DNA of 64,000 nt. Source: Symbiodinium natans. Lineage: Eukaryota > Sar > Dinophyceae > Suessiales > Symbiodiniaceae. The stretch is from contig CAJNDS010002309.1 of NCBI GenBank assembly GCA_905221605.1, positions 436,913-500,912 on the forward strand. Direction: 5' to 3'. The translations under genes were made by a program, and so were the position numbers. Below are positions 9,140 to 19,830 of the stretch, piece by piece; positions within the stretch are counted from its first letter, which is position 1; each line of letters opens with the position of its first letter. The notes under the pieces were generated by a model, which did not search any database, was not told the DNA's origin, and worked only from the letters and a program-made list of their open reading frames with translations.

Positions 9140-9231
9140 GTCTTTGGGGAAAGTCCGAAGCGCTGGTGTCCGGGTTCAATGATCTTCGACTCGGCGAAGT
9201 AGATGGTGGCCGCGTTCTTCCGATTCCACTC
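9140..9231 (-). CDS. Candidate exon
   Basis: GAGTCAAG| leads into EWNRKNAATIYFAESKIIEP then GHQRFGLSPKT. It is open across the island and meets TAG at the start of the CCCTAAA tract. No family recognised. Confidence 0.45.
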
Positions 9232-9426
9232 CTTGACTCATGGAATGCCACTACATGCCCAAAAACCCTACACCTTGATCCCTAAACCCTAAACCCTAAA
9301 CCCCAAACCCTAAACGTGCAAGACTCCAACTAAGGGTTTAGGGTTTAGGGTTCAGGGTTTTAGGGTTTAGGGTTTAGGGTTTAGGGCTTAGGGTTTAGGG
9401 TTTAGGGTTTAGGGTTTAGGGGCGTC

Positions 9427-9804
9427 TCATTGATGGGGGGCACTGGTGCTGAAAGCACCCGGGGGTGCCCCCAATCGTGTAGCCCCGCCCCGGCTTGCGC
9501 TTAGAGTTCCCTTGCTTTCTTGTTTCTTCATTTGTGCTTGAGCTGGGGGAGCGACAGTGAAGCATGCAAAGTAGGCGCCTTGCACAGAACGCCAAGATGC
9601 AAATCTTTGCGAAGGCTTACTCGGAGGGTCATGGGTACTCACAACCCCAATTGTAAGTCTACTTAACTTAGAGGCCTTCAAGGGCTCACAAGTACAGTTT
9701 TGCTTGGGGATACGAGTACCCTGAACCTCCATGTAGCTATCTAGATCTCGGGTTTGGCGTTGGGGGAGGTTGGCTCGACGCGCCTCGAGACAAAATGAAC
9801 CCAA
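9427..9804 (-). CDS. Possible exon in a 400-bp island
   Basis: One minus frame is open for 125 codons from an ATG at 9804, unusually long for these islands. The middle part (SVQGAYFACFTVAPPAQAQ) is plausible, but the ends run toward repeat. The start may be an internal Met of an exon. No domain recognised, and low-complexity stretches make chance openness possible. Confidence 0.3.
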   Translation of the reverse strand: MGSFCLEARRANLPQRQTRDLDSYMEVQGTRIPKQNCTCEPLKASKLSRLTIGVVSTHDPPSKPSQRFASWRSVQGAYFACFTVAPPAQAQMKKQESKGTLSASRGGATRLGAPPGAFSTSAPHQ

Positions 9805-10169
9805 AGATTGGGGGCAGAGATCTTCTAGCTACTAGACCTCCACATGCAATTATGTATGAGCCGTAGGAACCCTAAACCCTAAACCCTAAACCCCAAACCC
9901 CAAACCCCAAACCCTAAACCCTAAACCCTAAACCCTTTTAGGGTTCAATTGGTCCCCCCAGGAAAGTCATAATGCATCATGCTTGGCGAACCTTGGGAGC
10001 CCTGAGATTCAAGTTTCTTCCTCCGGGAGGGCTTAGGGTTTAGGGTTTAGGGTTGAGGGTTTAGGGTTGAGGGTTTAGGGTTTAGGGTTTAGGGTTTAGG
10101 GTTTAGGGTTTAGGGTTTAGGGTTTAGGGTTTAGGGTTTAGGGTTTAGGGTTTAGGGTACCCTAAACAT

Positions 10170-10367
10170 CCCAAGGGCCCATTGTTCAGACTCTTTGAAG
10201 GTAAGGGGCCATATGAAGAAAACAGGGGCCATGTGATTTCCCTTAGAATTCCCAAGGTAAGTTACCCCTATTCGGCGGCGCACTGCAACGCCACTACTAT
10301 GACTTGCTGAAGGAGCCCCAAACAAGACCCAACGATGAACAAAAAAACGAGAAGGCAACTGCAGCAA
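10170..10367 (-). CDS. Possible exon
   Basis: The frame from about 10367 reads LQLPSRFFVHRWVLFGAPSA and stays open to the CCCTAAA boundary at about 10160 (FFIWPLTFKESEQWALGMF). It is hydrophobic and aromatic. The sequence also holds degenerate inverted segments (AAGGTAAGGGGCC, CCCAAGGTAAGTTACCCC), so it may be partly an element. Confidence 0.28.
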
Positions 10368-10532
10368 GAATATACCAAATTCCCTGAACCCGAAACCTAA
10401 ACCCTAAACCCTAAACCCTAAACCCTAAACCCTAAACCCTAAACCCTAAACCCTAAACCCTAAACTGCCACCAAGGATCCCGGATGCACCATGCCTCCGA
10501 TGGCTGGAACGGAACTCCACCTGCGGCTTCGC

Positions 10533-11412
10533 AGGGTTTAGGGTTTAGGGTTTAGGGTTTAGGGTTTAGGGTTTAGGGTTTAGGGTTTAGGGTTTCGGGT
10601 TTAGGGTTTGGGGTTTGGGGTTTGGGGTTTGGGGTTTGGGGTTTAGGGCTCAGGGTTTAGGGCTTAGGGTTTAGGGTTTGGGGTTTGGGGTTTAGGGTTT
10701 GGGTTTGGGGTTTCGAGTTTAGGGTTTCGGGTTTAGGGTTTACGGATTGGGGTTTGGGTTTGGGGTTTGGGGTTTGGGGTTTGGAGTTTGGGGTTTGGGG
10801 TTTGGGGGTTTGGGGTTTAGGGTTTGGGGTTTCGGACTTGGGGTTTGGAGTTTGGGGTTTGGGGTTTGGAGTTTGGGGTTTGGGGTTTGGAGTTTAGGGT
10901 TTGGGGCTTAAGGATTGGGGTTTAGGGTTTGGGGTTTAAGGATTGGGGTTTGGGGTTTAGGGTTTGGGGTTTGGGGTTTGGAGTTTGGGGTTTGGGGTTT
11001 GGGGTTTAGGGTTTGGGGTTTAGGTTTTAGGGTTTAGGGTTTAAGGATTGGGGTTTGGGGTTTGGGGTTTGGGGTTTGGAGTTCAGGGTTTGGGGTTTAA
11101 GGATTGGGGTTCGGGGTTTGGGGTTTGGGGTGTGGGGTCTGGAGCTTAGGGATTGGGGTTTGGGGTTTGGGGTTTGGGGTTTGGGGTTTGGGGTTTGGGG
11201 TTTGGGGTTTGGAGTTTAGGGGTTGGGGTTTGGGGTTTGGGGTTTGCTTGTTTGGGGGGTTGGGGTTTGGGGTTTGGGGTTTAGGTCTAGGGGTTTGGGG
11301 TTTAGGGTTTAGGGTTTGGAGTTTAGGGTTTTGGGGTTTGGGGTTTGGGGTTTGGGCTTTGGGCTTTGGGCTTTGGGGTTTGGGGTTTGGGGTTTGGGTT
11401 TGGGTCTAGGGT
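10533..11412 (+). repeat. Mixed TTTAGGG/TTTGGGG/TTTGGAG field
   Basis: About 880 bp of degenerate G-strand repeat with TTTAGGG, TTTGGGG, GTTTGGAG and ATTGGGG variants. No unique island inside. Confidence 0.9.
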
Positions 11413-12737
11413 GAGGGTGACAGGCTTGAAGTGTCCGGGTCAAGGGTTATATAATGGGTTGCCCTCAAACCCTAGACCCTATAAGGCCTAAACCCTATGG
11501 TCTAGAGCCCACAGCCCCAAGTCCTAAGCCCTAAGCTCCCTCAAACCCTATATGGACCTGCGCCCTAAACCAGCCCTACATCCTCAGGCCTACATCCTAA
11601 AATCCCAAGCCCTACATCCCAAGCCCTGCATCCCGACCCCTAAATCCTAATCTCCAAGCCCTGCGCGTGGGTTTAGGGTTAAGGGTTTAGGGTTTAGGGT
11701 TTAGGGTTTTAGGGTTTAGGGTTTAGGGTTTAGGTTTAGGGTTGAGGCTCAACCCCCCCCCCCCCCCAGCCAGGGCTCCGGACAGAGGCGGCAACTTCCC
11801 TCTTGCTGCATGCTCAAGAAGCCTCGTTTAGGGTTTAGGGTTTAGGGTTTAGGGTTTAGGGTTTAGGGTTTAGGGTTTAGGGTTTAGGGTTTAGGGTTTA
11901 GGGTTTAGGGTTTAGGGTCTGGGCTTTAGGTTGTGTTTAGGTGTGGGGTTCCGGCGTTTCTGCTCAAGAAGCCTCAGGGGGTCCAGGCTGTAGGGCATTT
12001 TGAGGTGTAGGGTTTCGGTGTTGTGGTTTAGGGCTTAGGCTTTGGGGGGTTTAGGTTTCTGGGGTTTAGGGTTGAGGTTTTGGAGATTGGGGTTGAGGGT
12101 TTAGGGGTTTGGGGTTTAGGGGCTTGGGCTGAGGCAGCTTACAGAAGTCTGCGGAATACGAAACGGGAAAAGGGCTTGGGGATTAAAGAAGTAGGGTATA
12201 TATTTCTTGTACCCCCAAAAGGACACCAAGCATATACACTCGCCAATATTAAAAATCAGGAACCTTAATTATATACACTCACCAAAAACAGAAATATAAA
12301 CCAGCTTCAAATTTAGGGTTTAGAGTGCAGAGGGCTTCGGGTTGAGGGTTTCGAGTTGAGGGTTCCCCCTAAACCCTAAACCCTAAACCCTAAACCCTAA
12401 ACCCTAAACCCTAAACCCTAAACCCTAAACCCTAAACCCTAAACCCTAAACCCTAAACCCTAAACCCTAAACCCCAAACCGGGCTTAGGATGAAGCGGCA
12501 TCTTCTGCCTTATCGAGCCCAAAACCCCAACCCTTCACCCACAGCATGTCAGCATACTCGGCCAAAGAAAAAAGGGAGCTTGGGCTTCTTAGGGTTTAGG
12601 GTTAAGGGTTAAGGGTTAAGGGTTTAGGGTTTAGGGTTTAGGGTTCAGGGTTTAGGGTTTAGGGTTTAGGGTTTAAGGTTTAAGGTTCAACCCAACACCC
12701 TAAACCCTAGACCCTCAACCTTTTCAGGGGCAAGGGG

Positions 12738-12788
12738 CAGCGCTCTCCCTGCATGTCCTGATCCTCCGCGGAGATGAGGAACTCGTAC
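12738..12788 (-). CDS. Candidate short exon
   Basis: CCCTAAG| leads into RYEFLISAEDQDMQGERC. Charged and beta/helix-like. The donor near CGCTGCCCC would be GC type. Confidence 0.4.
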
Positions 12789-13149
12789 CTTAGGGCGGGC
12801 CGGCAGGGCGGGGGGGGGGATCCCTAAACCATGGTTTGGGGCTTCGGGTTTCGGGTTAGGGCTTGGGTTAAGGCTTAGGGCTTAGGGTTTAGGGTTTAAG
12901 GCTTGGGGTTTAGGGCTCGGGGCTAAGGGCTTGGGGCTTCGGGTGTAGGGCTTAGGGTTTAGGGTTTGGGGTTTACGGCTGAGGGTTTAGAAAGCATCTG
13001 TGCAAGGTGGGCATCAAAGCCACAAAGACTAGAGGGGAAGAATTCGGTGCAAGATCACATCAAGACCATTCCCGGGTTTAGGGTTTAGGGTTGTTTAGGG
13101 TTTAGGGTTTAGGGTTAAGGGTTAAGGGTTTAGGGTTTAGGGGGGGAAC

Positions 13150-13242
13150 GTTAGGGAAGCTCAAACACTGGGCTGCGGGCTGTGCCGGCATGACGATCCG
13201 CAGGATCGGAGGCAGGTTCGTGAGCGGCGTGGTGATCGGGTT
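13150..13242 (-). CDS. Candidate exon
   Basis: CCCTTGGCCAAG| leads into NPITTPLTNLPPILRIVMPA then QPAAQCLSFP. The 3' intron end CCCTTGGCCAAG recurs at 21661-21728, and CCCTTGCCAAG at 38196-38270. The frame is Pro/hydrophobic and protein-like. Confidence 0.48.
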
Positions 13243-13987
13243 CTTGGCCAAGGGTTTAAGGTTTAGGGTTTAGGGTTAGGCCAAGAGGTCGCGTAGCGTG
13301 TTAGGGTTCGGATTGAGATCAGAGGCGTTCAGACAGCAGGTTGAGGGCCCATGACAGCATCCTGGCGAAGGCACGCGCGCGAGCGCGCGGGGGATGTCGA
13401 TTCTGGCCGTGGGAGTTTGTTTTTTTTTGTGTATGTTTCCGGCCTTTCGTGTGTGTGTGTGTGGACGTGGCTGCTGCAAAGGGCGTTAGAGATGTAACAG
13501 AATATGGGGCTTCTTGTTTTGGTGGGTGGGTGGGTGGGCGGGTGGGATGACCTAAACCCGAAACCCTTAACCCTTAATTAACCGTTAACCCTTAACCCTT
13601 AACCCTAAACCTGCAAGAGGGTGAAACTTTGAGTCCTGTGCTAAACCCTAAACCCTAAACCTTAAACCCTAAACCCTAAACCTTAAACCTAAACCCTAAA
13701 CCTTAAACCTAAACCCTAAACCCTAAACCTTAAACCTAAACCCTAAACCGCAAGGCAGAATGCATCAACCGCTCGAGGCATCAGGGATGGCTGCATGGGA
13801 GCTTTAGCGTTGCGGGCTTCGGGGTGTTAGGTTTCCAGGGCCCAGGGATTCGTGGTCAGGACTCAGGAGGTACCCAAGAGAGCCCAAGACCTCTTTGTTA
13901 AGGAATAGGCATTAAACTATGTCGGGATCTCCAGCAAGATTTCAGGTATGTTCCTTAATGAAGCTGTATTGGGCTCTTTGGGAATAC

Positions 13988-14087
13988 CTGAGCCCCAGGC
14001 GTAGTAGTAGAGCCAGTTCGTCGTTTCGAAGAAGATCGCCACCGGCATCGACACCGGGTTCGACTTGTTCGTCCAGGCAAGGAGGAC
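13988..14087 (-). CDS. Candidate internal exon with N[KG]SNPV motif, copy 1
   Basis: GCGTCGAG| leads into VLLAWTNKSNPVSMPVAIFF then ETTNWLYYYAWGS, ending GGCTCAG|GTATTC, a strong donor. 33 codons plus one base. TNKSNPV also contains an N-glycosylation sequon (NKS). Best read as part of an aromatic-rich extracellular or lumenal domain, by inference. Confidence 0.58.
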
Positions 14088-14261
14088 CTCGACGCAGGGT
14101 TTAGGGTGTCGGGTGTAGGGTGTAGGGTGTAGGGTTTAGGGTTTAGGGTTTAGGGTTTAGGGTTTAGGGTTTAGGGTTTAGGGTTTAGGGTTTAGTAGGG
14201 TAAGGGCTTAGCAGGGTTTTGCCCTAAACCCTTTAAATTCTAAACCCCTTAGATCTAAGAC

Positions 14262-14315
14262 CGTTTCCTCAGAGAGTTTTTTCTGCTTGGCCTCTGTCTG
14301 GGCTTTCCGAAATGG
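14262..14315 (-). CDS. Candidate exon, basic helix
   Basis: GCGCGCAG| leads into FRKAQTEAKQKKLSEET and ends AAACG|GTCTTAG. 18 codons, charged helix. The same GTCTTAG donor follows the exon at 34338-34384. Confidence 0.42.
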
Positions 14316-14325
14316 CTGCGCGCCC

Positions 14326-14459
14326 TAAACCCTAAACCCTAAACCCTAAACCCTAAACCCTAAACCCTAAACCCTAAACCCTAAACCCTAAACCCTAAAC
14401 CCTAAACCCTAAACCCTAAACCCTAAACCCTAAACCCTAAACCCTAAACCCTAAACCCT
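14326..14459 (-). repeat. CCCTAAA array
   Basis: 19 perfect units separating two helical exon candidates on the minus strand. Confidence 0.95.
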
Positions 14460-14471
14460 GTGCCGGAGTAC

Positions 14472-14530
14472 CTTTCCTGGTCCTCACGCATGGCACCGTT
14501 CATCAGTGAGCGCTCTTTGGTAATCATCCT
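14472..14530 (-). CDS. Candidate exon, charged helix
   Basis: TGATGCAG| leads into RMITKERSLMNGAMREDQER, ending GGAAAG|GTACTCC. Both sites are canonical. It probably belongs with 14262-14315 and 8508-8565 as parts of one helical region. Confidence 0.5.
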
Positions 14531-14816
14531 CTGCATCACAGAAAACCTCACCCCTGAACCCGGAAAACCCTAAACCCGTAAGCCCCGGACCTTTGGGTGT
14601 TTGGGTTAGGGGTCAGGGGTTAGGGTGCGGGCAGAACTGGGGTCATGCTACTCACAAGGCCATCTTTTGCTCATAACTACTCCTGAACATTGGTCATCCA
14701 TCCTCAAACGCAAGCCCTAGAAACCCTGAATCCCAGAAGGCCTTCATACCTAAGCCCTCAACCCTAAACCCTAAACTCCAAAAACTCAAGACTCAACTAC
14801 CCTGAGCAACGCAGAC

Positions 14817-15035
14817 TTGGAGGCTATAGCCAAGCTGCACGTTAAGTTCTCCTACTCATCCACAAACACCTACGCCCAAAACCCAAAAACCATGAACAAG
14901 GTAGCACGCGGGCTGGTGTGCCCTGCGCTTTTTGGCTCGGGTTGGGGTATGGTCAAGTGCAAAAGTGCAGAAAACCTAGGTCTTAGACCAATTCAGGTTT
15001 TGGGAACCAGGAAGACACAGCGCAGATTACTCTGA
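14817..15035 (+). CDS. Possible plus-strand coding segment
   Basis: 72 codons from an ATG at 14817: MEAIAKLHVKFSYSSTNTYA, later GLVCPALFGSGWGMVKC. Ends with TGA at 15033. Mixed composition without repeat character. No family recognised, and no upstream promoter or splice evidence. Confidence 0.28.
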   Translation: MEAIAKLHVKFSYSSTNTYAQNPKTMNKVARGLVCPALFGSGWGMVKCKSAENLGLRPIQVLGTRKTQRRLL

Positions 15036-15291
15036 GGGCGGGCGCTTCTTAGTGTGTTGAGAGTGTTTCGCCTAGGCGGAAGCCTTGTTTTGCAACGCAG
15101 GAAAACAGAAAACTTGTTTAGACGACTGTTTTGTGTTTTTTAATGGTATTTGTTGGGGTTTGCGTGTGTCGGGCCCCCAACCTCAGAGTTCTGAACCGAA
15201 GCATAGACCCTGAAAAGAAAAAGCCCAACATCCGACAGCGGCAGCCTTTTCCCCTTGGTCTCTTCGGGTTCAGGGTGAGGGTTTTAGGAAG

Positions 15292-15380
15292 GTGCACAAT
15301 CTGAGCACATTTTCCGGTGATGCCAGTGAGGGACTGGAGTTAAACCTCAAGTTTCCTGAAGACATTGGCACTGAGAAGGG
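15292..15380 (+). CDS. Possible plus-strand exon
   Basis: The plus frame reads STFSGDASEGLELNLKFPED then IGTEKG. It looks coding but no clear splice sites are present. Flanked by TTCAGGG/TTTAGGG variants. Confidence 0.3.
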
Positions 15381-15595
15381 GAGAGGATTGAGGGTTAAGG
15401 GTTTAGAGATCAGGGTTAAGAGTTCAGCGGCAGGGGTTCAGGGCTTAGGGTTAAGGGTTTAGGGTTCAGGGTGAAGAGTGTAGTGGTAAGGGTTCAGGGC
15501 TCAGGGTTCAGGGTTTAGGGTTCAGGCTCTAGGGTAGGGTTGAGGGTACAGGGTGTAGTGGCAAAGGTTCAGGGTTCGGGTTAAGGGTTTAAGTC

Positions 15596-15772
15596 GCAGC
15601 CGTGGGCCTCACACCAAACATCACCGGCGAAGGGGTCGAAGACTCCAAACCAACCATCTTGGGCGGTGTAGCCGGCGCAGCAGTCGAGGAATCTGCACCG
15701 CCCATTTTCGGTGGTGTCAACGGCATTGTAGTCGAGGAATCTGCAAGCACCGCCTTCTCCAGAGCTGCTTTC
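15596..15772 (-). CDS. Candidate Cys-rich exon with an internal repeat
   Basis: The minus frame is open throughout and contains two tandem copies of CRFLD-x(9,10)-[NQ-x]DG type (CRFLDYNAVDTTENG and CRFLDCCAGYTAQDG), then WFGVFDPFAGDVWCEAHGC. A 15-base block GCAGATTCCTCGACT is identical in both copies. Six Cys in about 50 residues suggest a disulfide-bonded extracellular module. A plus-strand frame is also open but is low complexity (VEESA repeats). Confidence 0.5.
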
Positions 15773-16157
15773 GTTTAGGGTTTAGGGCTTAGGGTTTGGG
15801 GTTTGGGGTTTAGGGTTTAGGGTTTAGGGTTTAGGGTTTAGGGTTTAGGGTTTAGGGTTTAGGGTTTAGGGTTTAGGGGTTTTCATCTTTAGGAACGAGT
15901 TTTCGACGGCCGTTGTGACCGTTGCATCGGAACCTTCCGCTGTTCCATCGGAGCACGAGACTGCAACCACAAACAACCCCAAACCCGAAACCCTAAACCC
16001 GAGAACTGATCAGGCCCACACCCCTCTGCCTGGAGGATTGGGAATAAGGGTTTAGCGTTTAGGGTCTAGGGCTTAGGGTTTAGGATCTAAGGTTTAGGGT
16101 TGAGAGGTTTTGGGGTTTAGGGTTTGGGGTTTAGGGTTGAGTGTTTCCAAACCCTAC

Positions 16158-16221
16158 CGAGGCCCGGGGCTGGCTCGATTCGCACGCCGGGGAAGGTCCA
16201 AACCTCATCCGAGGCTTGGGT
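16158..16221 (-). CDS. Candidate exon
   Basis: CCCCCAG| leads into SDEVWTFPGVRIEPAPGLG, ending GGCCTCG|GTAGGG. The donor is the start of a telomere-type GTAGGGTTT. No family recognised. Confidence 0.46.
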
Positions 16222-16643
16222 CTGGGGGATTTGGGTTACGGTCTAGTGGGGTTTAGGGTTTAGGGTTCAGGGTTCAGGGTTCAGGGTTCAGGGTTCAGGG
16301 TTCAGGGTTCAGGGTTCAGGGTTCAGGGTTTAGGGTTTAGGGTTTAACGTTTCGCGGGGTTTCCTGCACTACATGCCTTCTGAGGAGTCCCTGGCCTCCT
16401 CCTCTTCGATCCTCATTCAGGGCAGGAAGCAACCCTAGTCACCATCTCCTAAGCTGCCCCCTAGACCTAAACCCCGAAAATGATGTATCAAATAGGGTTT
16501 AGGGTTTAGGGTTTCGGGTTTAGGGTTTAGGGTTTAGGGTTTAGGGTTTAGGGTTTAGGGTTTAGGGTTTAGGGCCCCTAGACCTAAACCCCGAAAATGA
16601 TATATCAAATAGCCGCAGGGCTTCCCACCCAACCCTAACTCAC

Positions 16644-17016
16644 CACAAGGGAATTCCGGACCAAGGACGCTGGGCCCCCCGACTACCCCCCCCCCCCCCT
16701 CTGTAGTACCCCCCGTGAGGTTCCCCCCACAATGAAGGCTACCTAGGGAGAACTAAGCCCAATTAAGGTTCTTGAAGGGGGGAACCTGGGACCCTAAACC
16801 CTAAACCCTAAACCCTAAACCCTAAACCCTAAACCCTAAACCCTAAACCCTAAACCCTAAACCCCTAAACCCTAAACCCTAACCTTAAACCCAAAACCCT
16901 AAACCCTTTCTAACCCATGAAAGGACGCTGGGCCCCCCGACAGGGAATCCAGGCATGGCGCCCGAGGACTCATCGCCAAAGGTCATCGACCAGGTGTTGC
17001 TGATGGGCGTGTTCGC
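16644..17016 (-). CDS. Candidate exon split by an element with 21-bp duplication
   Basis: Reading 17016 to 16921: CATGAG| then ANTPISNTWSMTFGDESSGA then MPGFPVGGPSVL. The same 21 bases (starting aaggacgctg) end the left copy at 16663-16683 and open the right copy at 16921-16941. Removing one copy and the 237 bp between them restores one frame that continues GPEFPCG to a perfect donor TTGTG|GTGAGT at 16644. The insert holds a TIR element and a CCCTAAA array. This is the structure expected of an insertion that is spliced out as a new intron. Exact splice sites of that intron are not obvious. Confidence 0.55.
16684..16920. mobile_element. Insert of family H element plus CCCTAAA array, 21-bp target duplication
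   Basis: Poly-C, TGTAGTACCCCCCGTGAGGTTCCCCCC, an inner AAGCCCAATTAAGGTTCTTG and GGGGGGAACC make the element (16684-16792). A CCCTAAA array fills 16793-16910. The pair is bounded by the perfect 21-bp repeat (16663-16683 and 16921-16941). Confidence 0.78.
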
Positions 17017-17189
17017 CTCATGGGGTTTAGGGTTTAAGGTTTAGGGTTCAGGGTTCAGGGTTTAGGGTTAGGGGTTTGGGGGTTTAGGGTTTCGGGCTTA
17101 GAGGTTAGGACTTGGGGTTTAGGACTTCGGGCTTTAGGGGTTTGGGGTTGAGAGTTCAGGGTCTAGGGCTTGGGATTGGGGTGTGGAGT

Positions 17190-17275
17190 GTGCCACGCTC
17201 TCCAATCGAAGGAACGCAGCCCCTGAATGAAAGGCGTTCTTGCACACTTGTTCGTTTCTGTCTTTGGTGCTTCCG
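17190..17275 (-). CDS. Candidate exon
   Basis: The frame reads TKDRNEQVCKNAFHSGAAFL then RLESV, with a possible donor GAGAGC|GTGGCA. An alternative basic frame (HDRKHQRQKRTSVQERL) is also open. Confidence 0.38.
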
Positions 17276-17570
17276 GTCGTGTCCCTAAGCCCTAAACCCT
17301 AACCCTAAACCCGAAATCCTACACCCTGAACCCTCCCAAAAAACCCCTGAAAACCCTGTTTAGGGTTTAGGGTTTCTCCCCGCAAAGCCCCTCATCAAAC
17401 CTGTCAGCAAACCTTTTTTACCTACATGAGGCCGCACAGCAGACCCTAAAACCCGGCCCTAAACCTACGCTCTCCTGCCCAAACCCTAAACCCTGAACCC
17501 TGAACCCTAAACCCTAAACCCTAAACCCCAAACCCTTAAACCCTAAACCCCGAACCGCCACCAACCCTGT

Positions 17571-17621
17571 CTCAGGGTCGCGGCCGGGTTTTGCTTGATT
17601 TCGATGCGGAAGAGGTAGAGC
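17571..17621 (-). CDS. Candidate short exon
   Basis: ATGTGGCAG| leads into LYLFRIEIKQNPAATLRQG, ending near CAGG|GTTGG. Beta-strand-like start. Two AGATCTCTA-type direct repeats lie just 5' at 17637-17690. Confidence 0.42.
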
Positions 17622-18224
17622 CTGCCACATGTGGTCAGATCTCTAAAGGCTGGTCCCTGTTGCGTAGATCTCTACAGGATGTTCCCTTTTGGGACTCTGT
17701 CGTGCAGATTTAGAGAATCAAAAACGCAAACTGCCCCTACTAAGCCCTAAGCCCTAAGCCCCCTAGGCCCCCGCAGCCCCCGAAGCTTCCGAAGCCCCCG
17801 AAGCCCTCGAAGCCGCCTAAAGCCCTCGAAGCCCCCTAAGCTCCCTAAGCCCCCTAAGCCCTGAGCCCTATGCCCGAAGCCCGAAGACGACCCTAAACCC
17901 TAAGCCCGCTTCTGTCTAATGGTGTTTCATTAGGGTCATTAGCAGCCGAACCCTCAAAGGGGGGCGGAAATCCCTAAACCCTAAACCCTTAACCCCGAAC
18001 CCTAAGGTTGAGGGTAAAGTGTCTCGGGTCCCCTGTCGCTCTTCTGGCCGGAATCGTGCACGCACGGCTCAGAAGAGCAGATTTCGGGCCCGGGCCTTGA
18101 GGTTCAGAACGCCCTGCAACCCTGAACCCCTAAACCCTAAACCCTAAACCCTAAACCCTAAACCCTAAACCCTAAACCCTAAACCCTAAACCCTGAACCC
18201 CAATGGTCTGGGGATTTCGGGCTT

Positions 18225-18288
18225 TCAGCGCCTCTGCTCCCGCAAGCCGCGGCGGATGGTAATGTAAGCCTCGGAGCCGAACACTTAG
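18225..18288 (-). CDS. Candidate terminal exon
   Basis: The frame reads VFGSEAYITIRRGLREQRR and then TGA at 18225. Basic C-terminus. The acceptor is not firmly placed. Confidence 0.38.
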
Positions 18289-18778
18289 TAAGCAGGATCT
18301 AGGGGTTTGGGGTTTGGGGTTTGGGGTTTGGGGTTTGGGGTTTAGGGTTTAGGGTTTAGGGTTTAGGGTTTAGGGTTTAGGGTTTCGGGGTAGTACGGTG
18401 GGTTATAGGGATGATGGTTTCCAGAGGATAGCAAGTAGACTGACTATGCTGTGATTGGAGTTTAGGGTTTGGGGTTAAGGGTTTAGGGTTTAGGGCTTAA
18501 AGTCAAATAACATGAAAAGAGTTAGCATAATACGGATCTATGCATCATGCTTTCATGCCTTCCTCACTATAGTAGCATGAGTCAGCATGAGTTACGTCCG
18601 CGGCAGCCAAGACTAAATTGCCAGTATACCCCTGAAGAAGGGCTTTCAATAAGGGGAATTAATGCACGACTCAAGGTTATTGCGCCCATGCGTGCATGCC
18701 TCCTTCTCTGAAAAAGTAACCTCGTCTGGGGTTCACATCGCATTAAACGTTCAGGCCCAAGACAACAAAACATAAAAT

Positions 18779-18875
18779 TTGGGATGTTCCCCCTTCTACC
18801 AGCAGTCCTTAACAAGGATTATAATTGGATGATGGATGATAATCAGGACTGTTAGCACAAGGGGGAACATCCCAA
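18779..18875. mobile_element. Family A TIR element, copy 2
   Basis: 97 bp with TTGGGATGTTCCCCCTTCTA and its complement. Flanks CATAAAAT and CACAAAAT match at 7 of 8. The middle contains a diverged ATGATGGATGATAAT. Confidence 0.88.
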
Positions 18876-19339
18876 CACAAAATCTTGAACCTGCAAACCT
18901 CAACCTTCTCAAGCATAAATCCAAGACCCGCCACCCGAACAGTCAACCAATCCCCCGCCCAGGTTGCGAATCCCAAACCCCAGGGGTTTAGGGTTTAGGA
19001 TCTTGCTCAGTTGGCATAAGAGGTATTTGCAGTTTTCGTGCCTCATGTCCATGAATATTCAGATGTTGATCGCTAGTGACTGTTACTTACGCGGTGAACA
19101 TACAAAACCTCGAGCCCTGGAACCCCTCAACCCAAAAGCTCTAACCCCCCGCTGCAAACCCCCAAACCCTGTTATTGAAACAAAACAAGCTCAACCCTAA
19201 CCCTTATAAACCTTATAAGCCTTATCAACTGCATAGACCTTACAGACCCTAAACCCTAAACCCCAAACCCTAAACTCTAAACCCCCCCAAACACCCCCCC
19301 CCCCCCCCCAAACCCCCCCAAAACCCCCCCCCAAACCCG

Positions 19340-19397
19340 AGAGCCTGATGGTAGTCGCCGCGGCATGAGACGATGGTCGCGCTCGCGGGCCAACCAT
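19340..19397 (-). CDS. Possible short exon
   Basis: One minus frame reads YGWPASATIVSCRGDYHQAL up to a C-rich tract. Two other minus frames are also open. Low support. Confidence 0.22.
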
Positions 19398-19429
19398 AGA
19401 CCGGCCTTGGGAAGGACTTAAGCTTAACT

Positions 19430-19830
19430 CTAGGGTTTAGGGTTTAGGGTTTAGGGTTTAGGGTTTAGGGTTTAGGGTTTAGGGGTTAGGGGTTTAGGGT
19501 TTAGGGGTTTGGGGTTTAGGAATTAGGTACCTAAATAGGGCATATACTTGAAGGTCATGATTCGCGACGGTTTTAGGGTTTACGGTTTAGGGTTTAGGGG
19601 TTTAGGGGTTGAGGGGTTAGGGTTTAGGCTTTAGGGTTTTAGGGGTTTAAGTGTTTAAGGGTTTAGAGTTCAGGGTTTAGGGGTTTAGGGAGGGGTTTAG
19701 GGGTTTAGGGGTTTAGGGGTTTAGGGGTTTAAGGGTTTAGGGGTTTAGGGGTTTAGGGGTTTAGGGGTTTAGGGGTTTAGGGGTTTAGGGGTTTAGGGGT
19801 TTAGGGGTTTAGGGGTTTAGGGGTTTAGGG
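19430..19830 (+). repeat. TTTAGGG then TTTAGGGG array
   Basis: TTTAGGG units give way to a homogeneous 8-bp TTTAGGGG run (about 19685-19825). A 43-bp direct repeat lies at 19523-19565 inside the field and again at 19831-19873. Confidence 0.93.
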
